A stretch of DNA of 64,000 bases from Aphelocoma coerulescens (Eukaryota; Chordata; Aves; Passeriformes; Corvidae): assembly GCF_041296385.1 (NCBI RefSeq), contig NC_091017.1:47552214-47616213 (forward strand). The letters run 5' to 3'. Position numbers and translations under genes: made by a program. Every line of letters starts with the position of its first letter. The first letter of the stretch is position 1. Under the pieces are notes generated by a model. It was not told the DNA's origin and made no database searches. It saw nothing but the letters and a program-made list of their open reading frames with translations. Below are positions 1 to 14,521 of the stretch, piece after piece.

Positions 1-540
1 CAAACATGGTTACAAAGTTTCTGAAGTCATGTGGTTTCAGCCTAGGGTTGTTATCTGGTTTAACCCTTCGCCTTACCTGAATAACGAGGATCCATATTCG
101 CAAGTAACAGAAAGTAACTATGGCTATGGGAAGCAGGAAGTGGAAAAACACAACTGCTATAGTATATGCTGAGCTCACAGACTGTGCAAATGTACATGAG
201 TAAATCCTGGGGTCATACTGTAGCGATCCCACAAACAGGTTGGGCACGATAGCAACAAATGTTAGGACCCATATAAGAACAATATAGCACAATGAATTCT
301 TGTCGCTGTACAGCTTGTCGTATTTGAGACTGTGGCAGATATAGCAGTACCGATTGATAGCGATGCCTGTAATATTGAAGATTGATCCAATGACACTTAG
401 GCCCATCAAGAAGCCACTAATCTGGCAGTGTAGGTATCCCAGTTTCCATCCGTTGTGAAACACAGATGTGAGGACCAGTGGATAAGGGTAGATAGCTACT
501 ATCAAGTCTGCAACTGCCAGGCTTACAACAAACACATTTC
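1..540 (-). CDS. MTNR1A: Melatonin receptor type 1A, exon 2, 5' part (TM2 to start of TM6), cut by window edge
   Basis: Translating the reverse complement from the acceptor at 541-542 completes G65 and continues without a stop to about residue 244. TM2 carries LAVAD (D76, D2.50). C103 and C180 are the conserved TM3-ECL2 disulfide pair. TM3 ends in NRY (N127-R128-Y129), the melatonin-family replacement of the DRY motif, followed by [14 protein letters not shown]. Residues equivalent to known human MT1 ligand contacts are present: N165 in TM4, F182 and Q184 in ECL2, and H198 in TM5. ICL3 contains the basic [18 protein letters not shown] segment, and the window ends as TM6 begins. Avian and mammalian Mel1a are about 350 residues long, so roughly 110 residues (TM6, TM7 with NAIIY, C-tail) should lie to the left. 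The frame is intact with no frameshift. The open frame at 455-643 on the other strand is only its antisense shadow. Confidence 0.96.
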
Positions 541-544
541 CTGC

Positions 545-2140
545 AAAATAAATATAAAAAGGCAAGTATTAGTTTTTCTTTTGCTCTTTTCTGTCATTTC
601 TGCTCTCAATATATTAATGAGCAGCCTCAGTGGAACAATTTAAATGTAATTAGTTTCTACTTTCTAGCTCAAAATTCATTGTCATATATCAGAAATAAGA
701 CACTCATTTTTAGTTTAAAAAAGTAGCTTAACTTAAAGATGCGCCTTTTGAAAATAAACTGTCTTTAAGCTTAATTACCATGACCTATTATTTTTATCAT
801 GTCATTTATTTGGATTCTTTCAATCACGCAGACTTAGAATTCATATAAAATTAAAATATTCAGAACTGTAAGGCTTGCTTTGGTTTTCAATAGTCTGTCT
901 TGAAAAATCAGCAGAAATAATATTACTAATAAATTTCCAAATTCACATTTATCTTCTTTAAGTTCCTTTCATTACATTAGCCGTTAACTTTTCCAGTCCT
1001 GAAATTAAAATCTCTTTTCTCCCATTTATATTTCAAGCTCCCATGACTTTAATATGACTTTTACTTTACTCTCCTTGAATCTGCTAGCAAGTACTTCTAA
1101 AAGTCTAGTTGAACAGAGACTTAGTTGTCTTTCCTGAAGACAGGCTCTTCAGTAAAAGAAAAGATGCTGGGCAAGCAATTACCTAGACAGTTCCCAGACA
1201 GTACTGATGCCCCATTTTTCTCTGCCTCCAAACTGGAAAATTAAGCAATGAAACATTCTGCTGCTTCCTTTTTTAACAAAGGGAGATGATATTCTTAAGA
1301 GACAATGGAATCCATCATGTTTATAATTCATTTTTTGAGAAGAAATTATATTTTGTTTTTTGGTTGCTTAAATGATAACCTTAAATGAGGCATCTGAATG
1401 CCTCCCAACCCTTCTAATTTCTAAGAAGCTCGCAAGAAACATTGATGTCACTTTTATTCATGTCTTTAAAATAACTGTTACATGTCAAGCTCTAGTTATG
1501 CATTTCCATAAGTACAGAAAGCTGTAAATGTTATCTTCACACATGTCTGTATGTGTATAAATGTGTAGATACATAGGCATTTGTGTGTTTGAGGTTCTAC
1601 TTTGGAATTCTGAGATTATTCATGGAAGGTGAAATGCAAGCTTCTATTGCAACCTGTAATAAAATATATTATTATCTTTAGATGGTGTACAATTTCATTA
1701 TTAATCGAAGGCACACTTGGTGAATTGTTTTATGCATTTATTTTGAGCATACAAAGTACAAACACATAATAACAGGTTAATAGGAAAGGCAAAAGTATCT
1801 GTGGACCAACAGGGTATTTTAGCTGCTAAAATTTTCAAAATTATTTTTTAATATATTATTTCAAATATCTTGAAATGTATAGTCTCTTACCAATCTTAGG
1901 CTTTAAATGTCCAGTTAGAAATGTTCAATCTGCAAATACTGACAGAGGAAAACGTAGAAATTAGCTTTCTCCGAATGCTACCTACACTGATGTGTTTAAA
2001 TTTTGATACATGCACAAAGTACCACATTTGGTGTTTATACTAATGGCAGCTGGAACAAATGGCCTTAATTAAAAGACTGCTGCACTAGTTATCATAGGTT
2101 TTGTATATGGATTTATAAATAACTTTCTTGTGATAGTGTC
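545..2140. other. Intron 1 sequence near the exon 2 acceptor, AT-rich, nothing recognised
   Basis: This is AT-rich unique sequence. Apart from the branch point and pyrimidine tract within 40 nt of the acceptor I see no repeat family, RNA gene or coding exon. Confidence 0.6.
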
Positions 2141-2144
2141 TGTA

Positions 2145-2345
2145 GTGGTTTCGTCTTCGACTGGGGATTCACTGCCAGACTGAAATATGCTTATCCTGAA
2201 GCCTTTGGCAGAACTCCAGATCATTTCAGCACAAACATCAGAACTCCTTTAAGCAGAAGATGACACAGAAAAAAAGCACTGCTTTCAGATTCTATCCTTG
2301 ACGTAGTGGCAGCTGCTACAAGAACAAGAGACTATGGAACTTAGA
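2145..2345 (+). other. Unclassified segment, possible LTR fragment
   Basis: The segment begins TGTAGTGGTT and includes a CG-containing stretch with about 45 codons open on the plus strand (DWGFTARLKYAYPEAFG in the middle). The TG start and the general look resemble avian ERVL-type solo LTRs, but I could not place a matching CA end or a target-site duplication. The alternative is an ordinary intronic sequence that is open by chance. Confidence 0.2.
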
Positions 2346-5300
2346 GCTCTTTGTTTATGTGATGAATCAAGAAGAGGAAAGTAAATGAAAAGGTGCTGTT
2401 GGCAGGTTTTTTCCCCTGTCCAGAATATTGCAGGATTGATGAAATGGTAACATACAAACTCCAGACACTTATTAAAATGTAATACTTGAAAGAATTCTAT
2501 TTATATTGGCTTATTAACTTTCTGCTTAGCTGGAGACTGCCCATCCTAAACTTCTTTGCTATCAACTAAAACTTCTGCTGCCTCTCATCATTATTATTGC
2601 TAATATTGTCATTATTTACCCACTTTAGCCAAATAATAAGGAAAAAAATTAAAAGGGTTTTTTCTCTTTTAAAAGGTGTTGTATTGAAAGGTGACAGATG
2701 GCATACATTTATCTGAATCCTTTTAGCTTTGGAAAAAAATGAGTCTAGGAAGAGTAGGCACTCTGTCTCTGAATCAATCAAATTTCAGGCTTCCATAAAC
2801 TCATGCACCATGGTTGTTCCAGCTTTTTTCAACTGGCTGCTGTAGAGTGACAAACTGAAAGTCTTGGAAACACAAGCTGTTTCTAGTAGCCTGTCTTAAA
2901 AAAAAAAAGAAGAAAGCATGAGTTTGGAAATCAAGTCCCAAGCTGCCAGCTCATGGTTAGCATGTCAGCTGAATGAATAAAGTGTTGGGGCTGGAAGCTG
3001 CTTGGAAACCAGATACCTGTTTGCAGAAAGGACTTTTAATTTGCCTTTCAGGAAGGGTCATCTTAAAACTTGAGTTCAAATACATTTTGCTTATAAGCAC
3101 GGAAATTTTCTTGCTAAGACAGAATAGAAAATTCAAGTAAAAAAATTTTTGGCATTAGTATGTTTGTTGTATATTTTGATGTTTGTTGTTTCAGAGCCTG
3201 AAGCTGGATCTGAAATGAAGTTGAGGTTTCATATGTTATATCATAAACAATTTTAAAAAATGATCCTAGCTTTAGGTACCACAATCACTGGCAAATATTG
3301 CTAATTTAAGAAATTCCTATATTTTAATGGCATATTGTGAAATTAAACACTTATGTTTGTAGAATACTTGGTATTTTAGAGGTGAGTACCATAAAAATGT
3401 ATATAGGAAAGGGTTAATTTATATCTTCAAAGTTTGGTTTGAACAGAATGCTATAAATGAAGCCTGAAGCTCTATACCAAACCTTTAAAAAGGCCACAAA
3501 ATAAAAATCATGAATAATCTTCCTTGAAGAAAAAGCATTCATCCTCCTTAGAGAGTAAGATCAAGTTACTGTGAAAAAATGTGATTTTTGTACCTAAAGA
3601 ATACATTATTATGCATTAACACCAGCTGGCTGAACTGAGAAGGCAGAGGTTGAATTTCTTGACTTTGACATAAGCCAAATAAGCTTTAATAAATTTAAGC
3701 AAATGTTGTGCAATGGATGTATGTGGGAAGAAAGATAATCTACTGGTAACCAACTTGAGCAGGTTATGTTTTTAGATGCTGTCTAAAGCAATGTTCCACT
3801 AAATATTTTCACCACCTGTACTGGAAAAGAAGCCTTTCTGCTCAGCAAAGACATAACAACATCAAATCTACCTGCTGAATATAAAGCTGCATTAAAGCAA
3901 CAGAAAATGAAAAAGTGTTTTCCCAGACAATTTGACTTTTCCAAGAGCACAATACAACATTAACTGAGTGTAAAAATTGTGACCCTGACAGATAATTAAA
4001 ATAAATGCTTATGAGATTGCCAAGATATCAAAATGAATATAAGAGCCTCAATAAGAACTACATGATGTAGTTGTATCAGTAGCAACCTGTATTTGCAGAG
4101 CATATACAAATTACTGTGTGGGTTGTTATTCCCTAGATTTAGTGCTAAGTATGTCTTGAATGATAATTAGAAAATTTCCAGAAATTTCTAGCAACTTAAA
4201 TATGTGCAGAATATTAATGGAAAAAGATTAAAGTTACATAGACTAGATGGTGCTGAATGCCTGCATAGACTTAGAATGGAGGGCTGAACACTTTGCCAGC
4301 AGGTCAAAAATGACTAATTCTTCTAGAAATTTTTGGAGAACTGAGGGAAATGTGGTCTACAGCATTCTTTCCTTGAGTGTTAAGACTGTGAAGTACTTTT
4401 ACTCTCCTGAAATGTTTAGTCTGGGTAAAATAACCTACTGTAAAAGAGGGAAGCACCTTATGTATGGAACAAAAAAACAGTGTTTTAAAGCATTAGGGGG
4501 GTTCCAGCTTGAATATTTGGTACTCAGAAAGTCTGAGTGAATTTTAGAGATCTCATATTGCTGGCAGGATCAGTAAGGCTACTTTTTCTCCTCCTTTTTT
4601 TCCCAAGATACTCTATACCTTTTAATACTGGCTGCCAAGTCACTATTTTGTTTACCTATTTCAAAGCTTTTCCTGCATAAATAGTGCTTTGGCTTCTTAC
4701 AACAAATGCTTTCCACAAGCCATCGTGTTTTCATCACATAGCTACATTTTGAAACACATACCATCACATTTCCATTAGTGCTTCAGACTGGAACAATTTT
4801 AGGTAAGGGAGGTTTAGTCTTTATGCTAAATGGAGTTGCTTTATCTTTTATAGATAAGACTAAACAGTATGTGCAGCAGTCATTGAAGTCACATACAAGG
4901 ATTTTGTTTCAGTGGCCATTGACTCAGACCTCTAATGTCAACTTCCTGAGTATATCTTTAAGGGAAGAGGATTTTGTAATTGGTCCAACGTTGCTAATTT
5001 TTACAAGACCAAACCTAGTTTCTAATGATCAGATGCATGTCATTCTTATCTACTGCCTTTTCACTACTTGTAAGATACTGCCAGATATGTTAACAGTCGT
5101 TTCCAATTGTCTCATAGCTTAATTAACAGGATGCTTTCCTATAAATTTTGATCATGTTTTGCAGACATCAAGCTGTATTTAAATATCATACTGCCAAGTT
5201 TGTTATGTACACAGATTTTATACATCTAATGGAACAAAAAATTTTATTTACTCTTTTAAGCACTGGTTTCTGATCATTCTAATTTTTCTACTGATTTTCC

Positions 5301-8300
5301 TCAAGGATAGCTTACAGATTTTTTTGGCATCATGAAATCTTTCTGATTAATCTAGCCCTTGCTAAGGATGTTAATTTGAGAGTTTATGCTCCTAGCTGAA
5401 AACAAGAGTATGATAGGTGCTCACCAGTGAATGCCTTCAGCATCAGAAACTTTAAATGTGATACCTCATAACTGGGAACAGCATCAGAGAGATTAACTTC
5501 TTCCTTAGAAAGGCATTTTGTCAGGCCTCTGCTTATTTAATGATGTTTCTGTGCATAGAATGGTGTCCCAATGACAAATACTAAAGCTAGATTTGTTTCA
5601 TATTCCATGAACATTTTTGCTCTGAATGTTGTTCCATTAGCACCAATATTTCACTTGTAAAACATCATAAACAACTACAAAATCAAGGAGTGAAAGCTGT
5701 TTTTGTGAGTACCTAATACAAATTTAATAAAATTTTCTTGTACGTGTATCCAGAGACAGATCTTAGCTCTACTCAGTGTTTCTTCTACATGGGAGAGTAA
5801 CAATGTTTCAAGAAAAAGATAATTTCATAATTTTTCTAGCATTAAATTAATATTGGAAAGTTGCTATACCTAGCAGTGCAGTTTGGGTTTCCCCAGAGGT
5901 CATGAACAACCAAAATTGCTAAATTAAAATAGTTGTAAGTGGGGACAATGACCATGGCTTCTTAGGCAAAATCCCGAAGTCAAGTAAGGTTACCTAGCAT
6001 GCAGGCAGTCCCAGCTTCACTGAAGAAAGATTTGAAATGTCTAAGAAACTAACAGTCCTTGCAGCTCATCATCAAAATGGCCCAAAACAGCTGAGCAAAA
6101 ATGTAGGAATAAATATTACATAAGCTCTAGTTACTCCTGGGAGCTTCATTCACTTTACAGATCATAATATCAACTCCCCTAGATCTGAAAAGTCTATTTT
6201 TAAACTAAAGGCACTATTTATAAACCTGTCCTGACTCAAGAAGTCCACGTGCACATTAAATTTGAATAGCATGATGGGACTCTGGGTTTTGGTTCTCATT
6301 AGCAAGTTAACCCTGATGCTGCAGGTGGTGATGCAGGGAAATGTGAATGGTTTAAAGCCCATAGTCAACCTTTTAGCTTTAAGCATATGTAAGAAAACCT
6401 TTCTCTTTCCTTTTAAGCTGAGAAAAGACCTTGTATTACTTGTCATTTTCATAAAACCTCTTTCAAATGTACACTTCTGTCACATCATAAAAGGGACTTT
6501 CAGACCTTCTATCATCTAGTTGGGACACTAATGAAACCAACAGGGCAATTAAAGACATTGCCACTGCCTATAGAATTAATGATGATAGGCAGGTAGCTTG
6601 TTAGCACTGAGGGAGTATTAAATATTTGAAGTTTAAAATCATTTACAATCTTACTAAAATAGAAATACTTAGTGTCAGGTAAGTTCAGATACCAAAATGA
6701 CCAAAGTAACCTCAACACTTAACTCCAGTTAATAGAAATTCAGGGTCTTGAGTCTTACAGGTCTGGACAGCTGAAGAACTACATAACAGTATATTAGAGA
6801 GATATTGAAGAATAGATTTGTTAAAGAGCTATCAGAATAATCCATATTGTAATGTTTTGTTTCCCTGTGCTGAAAGTTGAAGAAAAATTTACATAATCAG
6901 CACAGCATAAATGAAAGATTACTGATGCATTCAGAAAAGAAAATGCTATACTGTATTTAGATTAATCATCACACAGAATCTCCCAGTGAAGCTGCAGCAA
7001 CAAATAAATTTGAAATGCCTATGCCATCTTCTGGCCAAGAAAATCAGATGCATGAAAGAGTAATTGGCAGAAAATGGCAGTGACAAATTATGTAGTATTC
7101 AGAACAAAGGAATGGTTGGGTATCAGGTCCAAGTTTACTGTTGCCAAAGAGTATGAAGATAAGATTGAGTAGTTTTCAGTTATCCCAAACAACATACCAT
7201 TTTCTGTGGTTTTATCACCTATCAACTTTTTCTGCAGTCCTGTGTGAGTGAGAAAGCTACTGCTCTCCTTCTTACAGTCTAAAAATATTTGTTGGTGCTA
7301 TTTTTGGTTATTCAGTCATGAGAGGAAAGTGGAGTTTACTGTCAAACACAGAAGGGAATTGAATCCATATGCTGGATAAGTGCTACAGACTTGGGGATGT
7401 TCCTTGCCTCTGGCAGTTTTGTATGACATGCCAGGGCTGCTTTGAAAATATCTCTTATATTGGACCTCTCACACAAGAGGCATACTTAGTTTGCACTATG
7501 CAGCAGATTTAGGAGGTGCATGGGATATTGAGTATCTCAGTACTGAAAAGACTGAAGTATGTCTGGGTATGTCACGAAGGGTAGCACTATCTACTGGATG
7601 AATTTACCTGACATGAAATATAAAGCACCCGAGGAAAGCAGCACTAAGGAAAAGGCCTAGACAACCTTTGTTGTCAACCTTTGCTCATTTAGGCACCTAA
7701 GAGGACTAGACAGGAGTTGACATTGACTGAAGATCTTTTGTGAAACTGAAATTAAAAAAATCCAAAGGTGGTCAGGGTTTGGGTCTTTTTTAACAACTTT
7801 TAAGAAATGCCATTTTAAAAAGTACTTTAAATAGCTGTCGCGGGTTGCTGTCAGAGCTACAGTGCACCTCAGGATACTCTCATCTTTTTGTTACATTATG
7901 CAGTGGCATGAAATATTTTGCTTTGAGATTTTACATAGTATGTTCATGTCCAAGATATTTTGCTTTAGAAGCAGCAGCAAATTGAACAAGACTTCTGTTC
8001 TTTTACAGAAATGTCTAAAATTTTATTGCAGCTAATACATATTTACCTTGGTAACAAGATTGTATTAAACGGGCAGTGTCATGGGGCTTTATAGTTTTAA
8101 AATATAGAAATAAAAGATAAAAGTGACTCTTGTTGCCCAGCCAAGAGTGAACTAAGACATAACATAAAATATCAAGAAGGCTTGTACAGACATTGAAGTG
8201 AATCAACAAATCCTGCTGTCTTGCAGGTGAAAGTTAGAGAGCAAGGCAGGCAGACGGTGGATGTCTTAAGTTCTGTGACCCTGGTTTTGGCTCTGGTATC

Positions 8301-11300
8301 TGCCTGGCCTGTTCTTTCTACAGTTCACTGGGTGGGTGTGTTTTCAAGGTCAGAACATCTATCCCCTTTGAATATCAGCTTCTTCGATCATGATGACAAT
8401 ATTTCAGGGATCAAATAGATTTGCCTGAATAACTTATCCACTTTTACAGAAGGGAATTATATTACCACTTCTGACTTGATCTTTTCTATCTCTAATTTCT
8501 ATGATTCATTTGGGAGGAAAAAAATCCCGTGGACAGCCTGTTCTCCAACAAGGTATTGCCTAGATGATACAGAACACTGAGGTTCAGCAAGCTGTATGAA
8601 ACCGATTAGAATAACAATACTGCTGATGTCAGAGGATCACGCTACTGAACTGCATCACAGTAAAAGCAGTGTAAGAATTCTTTCTCCCCTTCAACTGTAT
8701 TTGCACTATAGACTGGAAATATATGGAAAGGCAAAACCTATACTGTTTACAGTAATATCAGAGCTCAGATAAATAAAACTAGTAATACAGTTTGAAAGTT
8801 GGAAAAGGCAGAGATGGATGCTTATGAGATATAATTATGTTTTGTGTCTGTACAAAATCTCACAGATCTGTCAGGACTGATGCTAGAAAATGTGAAGATG
8901 CAGTCAATTCCCTTACAAATTCTAATGTGTATTTTGAGAAAACAAGTAGGAGAAAACAGGAGAGTGAAATTGCAACCACATAACTGGCAGGAGAGCCTGA
9001 CAGGAAAGGCTTCTATACTGGATAAAACATTGCAAACACAAAATCACTTTCCTGAATCTCTTTGAAAGTTACACTTTTATGTAACAGGATTTTGTGGCTG
9101 AATTTGTCCAGAATTATTCATGGGATGAAAAAGAAGTTAAAAAACTCTCAAGAGGACAAAAGATTTCATTTTCTTTCTGTTATGACTAATAACTGTGTAG
9201 CTGGTCATTCAGCCAATCCCATAGTTAACTGGAGTTCTCAGTAGACAGCAAAGCTAGTTAAATGAGTTCATAAAATAGTCTTCCCAGTTCTTTCGCTTAA
9301 AATCAGCTGTGGTAAGACATCTGCCAAGAAAGTGGAAAATAGCATTATAGAAAAAATCAATTATATGTAGTTACACTCGTGTGTTTACTCTCCCCTCCTC
9401 TATCCATTCTCTATTTCTCTATTCTTCCTTTTTTCCCTTTTCATATTTATTCCATCACCATGTTTTTTCTCTGCTCACTGACTTACAACCCAAAATATTT
9501 TGTTTCTGACAGAAGCCTTTTTCCTCCATGTTTTCCCCTCTTTTCCCTTCTTCTTTGTTGCCCCAAGTTCCTTGGAAAAGGTGAGAAGACACAGATGATT
9601 ATCATATTCATTCCCACCTTATCAGTTTGATGATTTTTAGAGTGTATTCCACTGTGCCACTATCACAGACCCAGATGACTTCAATTCATCCTCCCTTTCT
9701 TTCAGTTCTTCATTTTCTCTATTGTGCTACAGCAAAAGTCAAGTTGAATGGTCCCCCATCAGGGTGGAGCAAATGAAATGGTATCAAGTATCATGGGGAA
9801 TTCACCAGAATAAATGCTATTTCAATTGCAATATTAGTGGGGTTTGTTTATGAAAGTAACTGATGGTATCAAGAATTCTTACTCTTCTACACGATCAGAA
9901 ATGCATTACCACTGGAAACTGAAGGATGGGCAAATAAGTGGAACTTCCATATGCATGGCAGCAAGGTGAAGGATCTTAATACCCATCTCCTCTACTGTTT
10001 GTCTTTTTATGATGGACAATCGAATCAAGGAAACAGGGTATGGGAAAAAACTCTAGATTCAAATAGACTGAAGACCCCAAGATGTGTAGTTCCTTCCTTC
10101 TGTAAAAAGATTTTAAAACCTTGTGACATTTGGTCCAGCTATTGGACCAAAATAAACTCTTCCAGCCCAATGCTAGACACCTACATTTTCCTCCTTTTTC
10201 TATTGTTTGTATATGTCCACAGCCTGCCAGGAGAATCCTTTACTTAACACATTCTTTTGTTATTTGATGGGTACCCTCACCAACTGCAGGGTTCTGCACC
10301 ATCCACAATGGTGTAAAAATAAGGTAAGAAATACAACTTAAATATAAACTGGTCACACTGAGTGTCAGGCAAATTCAAAATATGACAAAACAACAGTTTA
10401 GGTTTCAGACAACTTTCTTAGAGCAGATATTCTGGATTGTTGCAGGAAGCAAATAAAATGATAGCCCTGGCAATTCAAATCGGTCAAAAGCTTAGAGGAG
10501 TATATTTTTGCCCCTTGTATTATTCAAAATAAAATAGATTTAGATATAGGATAGATTTATAAGAAATTAAGGAAGATTATTCATTATTGCCCTGATACAT
10601 TAATCATAATTTTTTAGCTCCTGTACAGTATAATTGACTCAGAAAAAATGTTTGTTTGCTTATATGTGTACTTTAAAATATGTTGCTCATTAAACCTACA
10701 GTAGAAACTTTGTATTAGAGGAGAAAGAATGAAACACTACCTTAAGTAAAATTTATATCAAAAAAGTTGCAGGAAACATACACTTTATCTGCCTAAACTC
10801 CCTTGTTTTTGTTTTTTGTTTTTTTTTTTTTTTACCTAAAGATCTAACTTCTAGTCCTCTAATACAACTAAAATAGATGTGAAAAAATAAAATTCTCAGT
10901 ATTCTAATGTTATCTTCATTGCTAGTAGCAACAGTCTATAAAGAATTTAAGATAAAGTTTAACACTTATGACATTTGAATGAACATGAAAATATTTTCAT
11001 TTATTCTAAGGCTCCCTGGGATTCTTATCTTTGTACAATTTAGTTTCTTCATTACAAAAGCAACTGTCAGAACAGACTAAACAGCAGGGACAAGCTGACT
11101 ATAGACTTTACAGAACTTTAACAAATAGTCTTAAGTAATTTCTCCTGTAATTCTTCAAACAAATAAAGATGTGAACGTTTTTTCAGTATTTCTTCTAGAC
11201 AGCCTAAGTTAGACACTGTGACTTCACTGCAGGCAAAAAGACGAAGCTATCCTAAATTCATGCCAATGCCTTTACAGTATACAATGATGCAAGAAGTACT

Positions 11301-13940
11301 GATGCTCATGTGCATCACCTAGTTATTTTGCAACCGGATGCACTACTATACTTGCAGGTAATTAATATATCTCCACTTAAATTTTAACTGAATGATCTAT
11401 TTTTTGCTATTGGTCTGAATGATAAAACTTCCACGGAAGTTGGCTCTGGGTTGACCAGGTCTCTAGAAGTCATAATAAGGAGACCACATCTATTGCTTTT
11501 TTCTTTGGTTTTGGTTATTTTTTCCCTGAATGATGGGTTTTCTCATACAGCACAGAATAAAATTCTCAATTCAAGCAGTAATTATTTCAGAGAAAACTAG
11601 TTAGAGAAATAGTGAGGTATGATTGCCCTTTGACATCATAGAGGATTTCATGTGTTTCCAACCTGTACCTTACATAAGTGAGGTGAACTTGAAGGATTTT
11701 TCTTCTCTTTAGCAACTACTGGCATAGAAGTGCCAAATTTTTCAATATCCTCTTGATTATTTAATTAGAAAATACATTACTTTTAATGCTTATTAGAAAT
11801 GAAATGGGGTTTGGATTTCTGCCTTTTATCTTAAGAGTATTAAATGAAGTTCTTTATTGAGAGGTCCCTTACATGGAGACACATAATTCAGCATACAGAT
11901 GAATTTGCCAGACCACTGAATCCTTAGAAGAAGGCTTATGAAAAGGAAAAAATTGGCTAAAATAATGATTCAGCTAACTCCACTGACAAGTTGAAGTAGT
12001 GTAAGTGAGCAGGCAAGTGGGTCATTGTATTGAATATTTCTCATAATTATATAATTGAATTGTTATTCCTCTCCATGTTGTTTTAGTTATTTGCCTGTTC
12101 TCTGGGTTTTACTTTCATGAAGAGTGGTGTAGAATTTCTCAGAAAGCATTTTTTTAAATTGCTTAAGATGCAACTGCTTGTTTATCAGTGAATGTAGTCA
12201 AAAAACTGAGTCGATGGCATTAGCTAGTACGAAAGAAATATATAAATGGCGTTGACTTTCAGAACCTACATATGTCTTCAGAACTTATCACTCAGTGTTC
12301 TGACTTAATGTGTTGCACAAGACTGTCCAGTCCAATGATACAAAACTGCTGAAACCTACACTTGCAGTCAAAAGTATTGGATTTTGAATTATAGTAATTT
12401 CAGTGTGGGTGCATTTAAAAGCTGTGTTATGATAGCTCATCTGAACTATGTGTACCTATTGATTTTTATTATGACTCAGAAATATCCTAACTGCACTTTG
12501 AGAAACAAAACACAATTTGTAAAATTAAGTTCAATGCCTCCAGTGTAAAAATGTGAATCCTTTCACTGTGTGAAAATAAAATAAATCTGGAAAACTATAC
12601 CACCATTATAATGTTAATATCATAATTTTATGTATATAATATCTTGGCTGTGGAGCTCCTTTCCTTTTTTAATGCCTCTTTTTTTATCTTATACTCCTTT
12701 CTATCTTTGTTTAAATGTTAGCAAGAATCTTAAATAAAAAAAAAGCTTTTAAGCAAGCTGAAAAGCTATATATAGACAGCTAAAGATAGTATCCTTTTAA
12801 ATATTCAGTAAAAACGTTTCCAGTTCTCCCTCTGAACCTTACTGTTCAGTTCTTCATCTTTTTTTAGGCACAAGCTTTTTATGTGCCAACATACTTCATT
12901 ATTTAACAAAATTTAGCAAACCAGAAGTCAACACTACTACTTATGAAACTAAAAATAAGAAACTCAAAGAAATGTAGGATAACTATCTCAATGAATATTA
13001 ATAAAGAGTATTTCTATGTTGAAAGGATGCCAAAAAGTAGAGGTTCTGTACAATAAGTGTATGTCAAAGATGCCATCTACTTGTGTTACAAAACCTGACA
13101 TGAAGTTTATTGTGAAGAAGAATGGTAAGGAAGCCTTAGCTTCAGACAGCACTGAAGAGTAGTTCTTTATTTCATGCATTTCTTTTCTTTGTTCTATTAG
13201 GGAATAATCATCTCATTTTTTAAACAATATCTTTGTAAAACGTTCTACAGGTGACCGCATGCTAAAAAAAATGGTGGAGAGGGGAAAGCATCTAGTCTAA
13301 AACCTCCTAGATTTTCTTTAGTTTCAGAAAGATTGGTATTTAGCTTTGTAGGTGAAGATTTGTTCAAAATTTTTGAAAGACAGCTCGAGCTCCTCAGAGA
13401 ACCACTTTAGCTGTTTCCATGTACGAGCACAAAAAATGTCTCCTTTAGCACATTAATGTATTTTTTAAACTAATAGCAGAAGGGCTTCCCCTAAAGTTCT
13501 GAAAAGTCTTCACTCAAGACTGACAGCATTCGTGTTGTGTAAAACTGGTCAGTTCATAAATCAGAAGTTAATTATTTTGGTAAAAGGTAAAAAATCTCCT
13601 TCTAAATCTTTTATTGAAATTGTGTGTGTCAGTTGAAACCACTGTTGGGCAATAATAGAATTTATTGGCATTATAGTAATTTCCTGAGAGACTTGAATTC
13701 ATATTTTAGGAAAAAGTGGATTTTTTGTTTATAAATTCCAGTATCTGGAATAGGACTGCGTCAGTTCTTTACAGTATTTTTAGATATATTTTATTAACAA
13801 GCTTGCTTCCTGTAAGTTTGTGTGGAAGGATGTTGATCTTGTCAGAGCTTTAAAACAGATCAATCAACCTTCTTACAGTGAACTCAAGGAAGAAAACCAT
13901 GTAAGTCCAAGAACAATAAAAACAAACCAGTTTCTCCCTG
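2346..13940. other. Intron 1, AT-rich unique sequence
   Basis: I find no CR1 match or plausible exon across this 11.6 kb. Open frames reach at most 114 codons (4778-5122) and lack recognisable domains. A run of 15 T lies at 10819-10833. One CACGTG is at 6246-6251. Confidence 0.55.
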
Positions 13941-13944
13941 ATTC

Positions 13945-14225
13945 TTTTTTTTTTTTTTTGCATTTCTCAGCACCTCCTTTCTTCCAGGATTGATTTCCAT
14001 CAGTTCTGTACTTTAATGGTCTCCTGTGGTCCTCTTCTCGTTTCTTAGGCCTGATGTGTTTTCCGTTCTTCTCAGCCATCTCAGTTTCTGCTGTAGCTGG
14101 AAGCTCTCTTCTTGATGCCTTCCTGTGCCTGATCCTCCTGTTGGCTGGTGCTTGCTTTTATTGACCCTGTTCAGCTGCTTCTGAGTGAGAGTCACTTCCC
14201 CTTTCTTCTGGGAGATAAACCTCAC
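13945..14225 (-). pseudogene. Possible retrosequence ending in an A tract (minus strand)
   Basis: Read on the minus strand, a moderately GC-rich block with two overlapping open frames (70 and 68 codons, rich in Lys, Arg and Gln) ends in a run of 15 A (13959-13945), as a reverse-transcribed mRNA or SINE would. I do not recognise the parent sequence, see no AATAAA close to the tail and could not find flanking target-site duplications. The alternative is unrelated sequence next to a T tract. Confidence 0.2.
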
Positions 14226-14521
14226 TCACATAAGCCTTTACGAACAAAATGTGGCAAGCAGAGTGAGGAAAAAGGTAACAAATGACCTTATTCAGACTTA
14301 AGGGAGAGAAGAACAGTAGTTAAACTTTTCATTCTAAAGACAGTCCCTGAAAATGTCTCCTGTAAGGCTGCAAGGAATTAAAAATCTATGCCAAACTACT
14401 AAATCAAACAAACGAACAAACACATCCAACACATCCATTCTTCCAGCATGAGAAAGGTACTAGTTATACAAGATTTTCGGTAGAGGTATAAAAGTGAGAA
14501 GATGGGAAAAGCAGGACCAGT
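14226..14521. other. Intron 1 spacer, nothing recognised
   Basis: Short AT-rich sequence lies between the A-tailed block and the CR1 fragment. A short imperfect repeat of CAAA/CGAA units (about 14404-14422) is the only visible structure. Confidence 0.5.

Noticed and set aside
455..643. 62-codon plus-strand frame over the left end
   Set aside because: It is antisense to MTNR1A exon 2, which has the conserved receptor motifs.
7839..7870. TGTCGCGGGTTG motif resembling an LTR start
   Set aside because: No further LTR similarity, CA end or target-site duplication could be seen.
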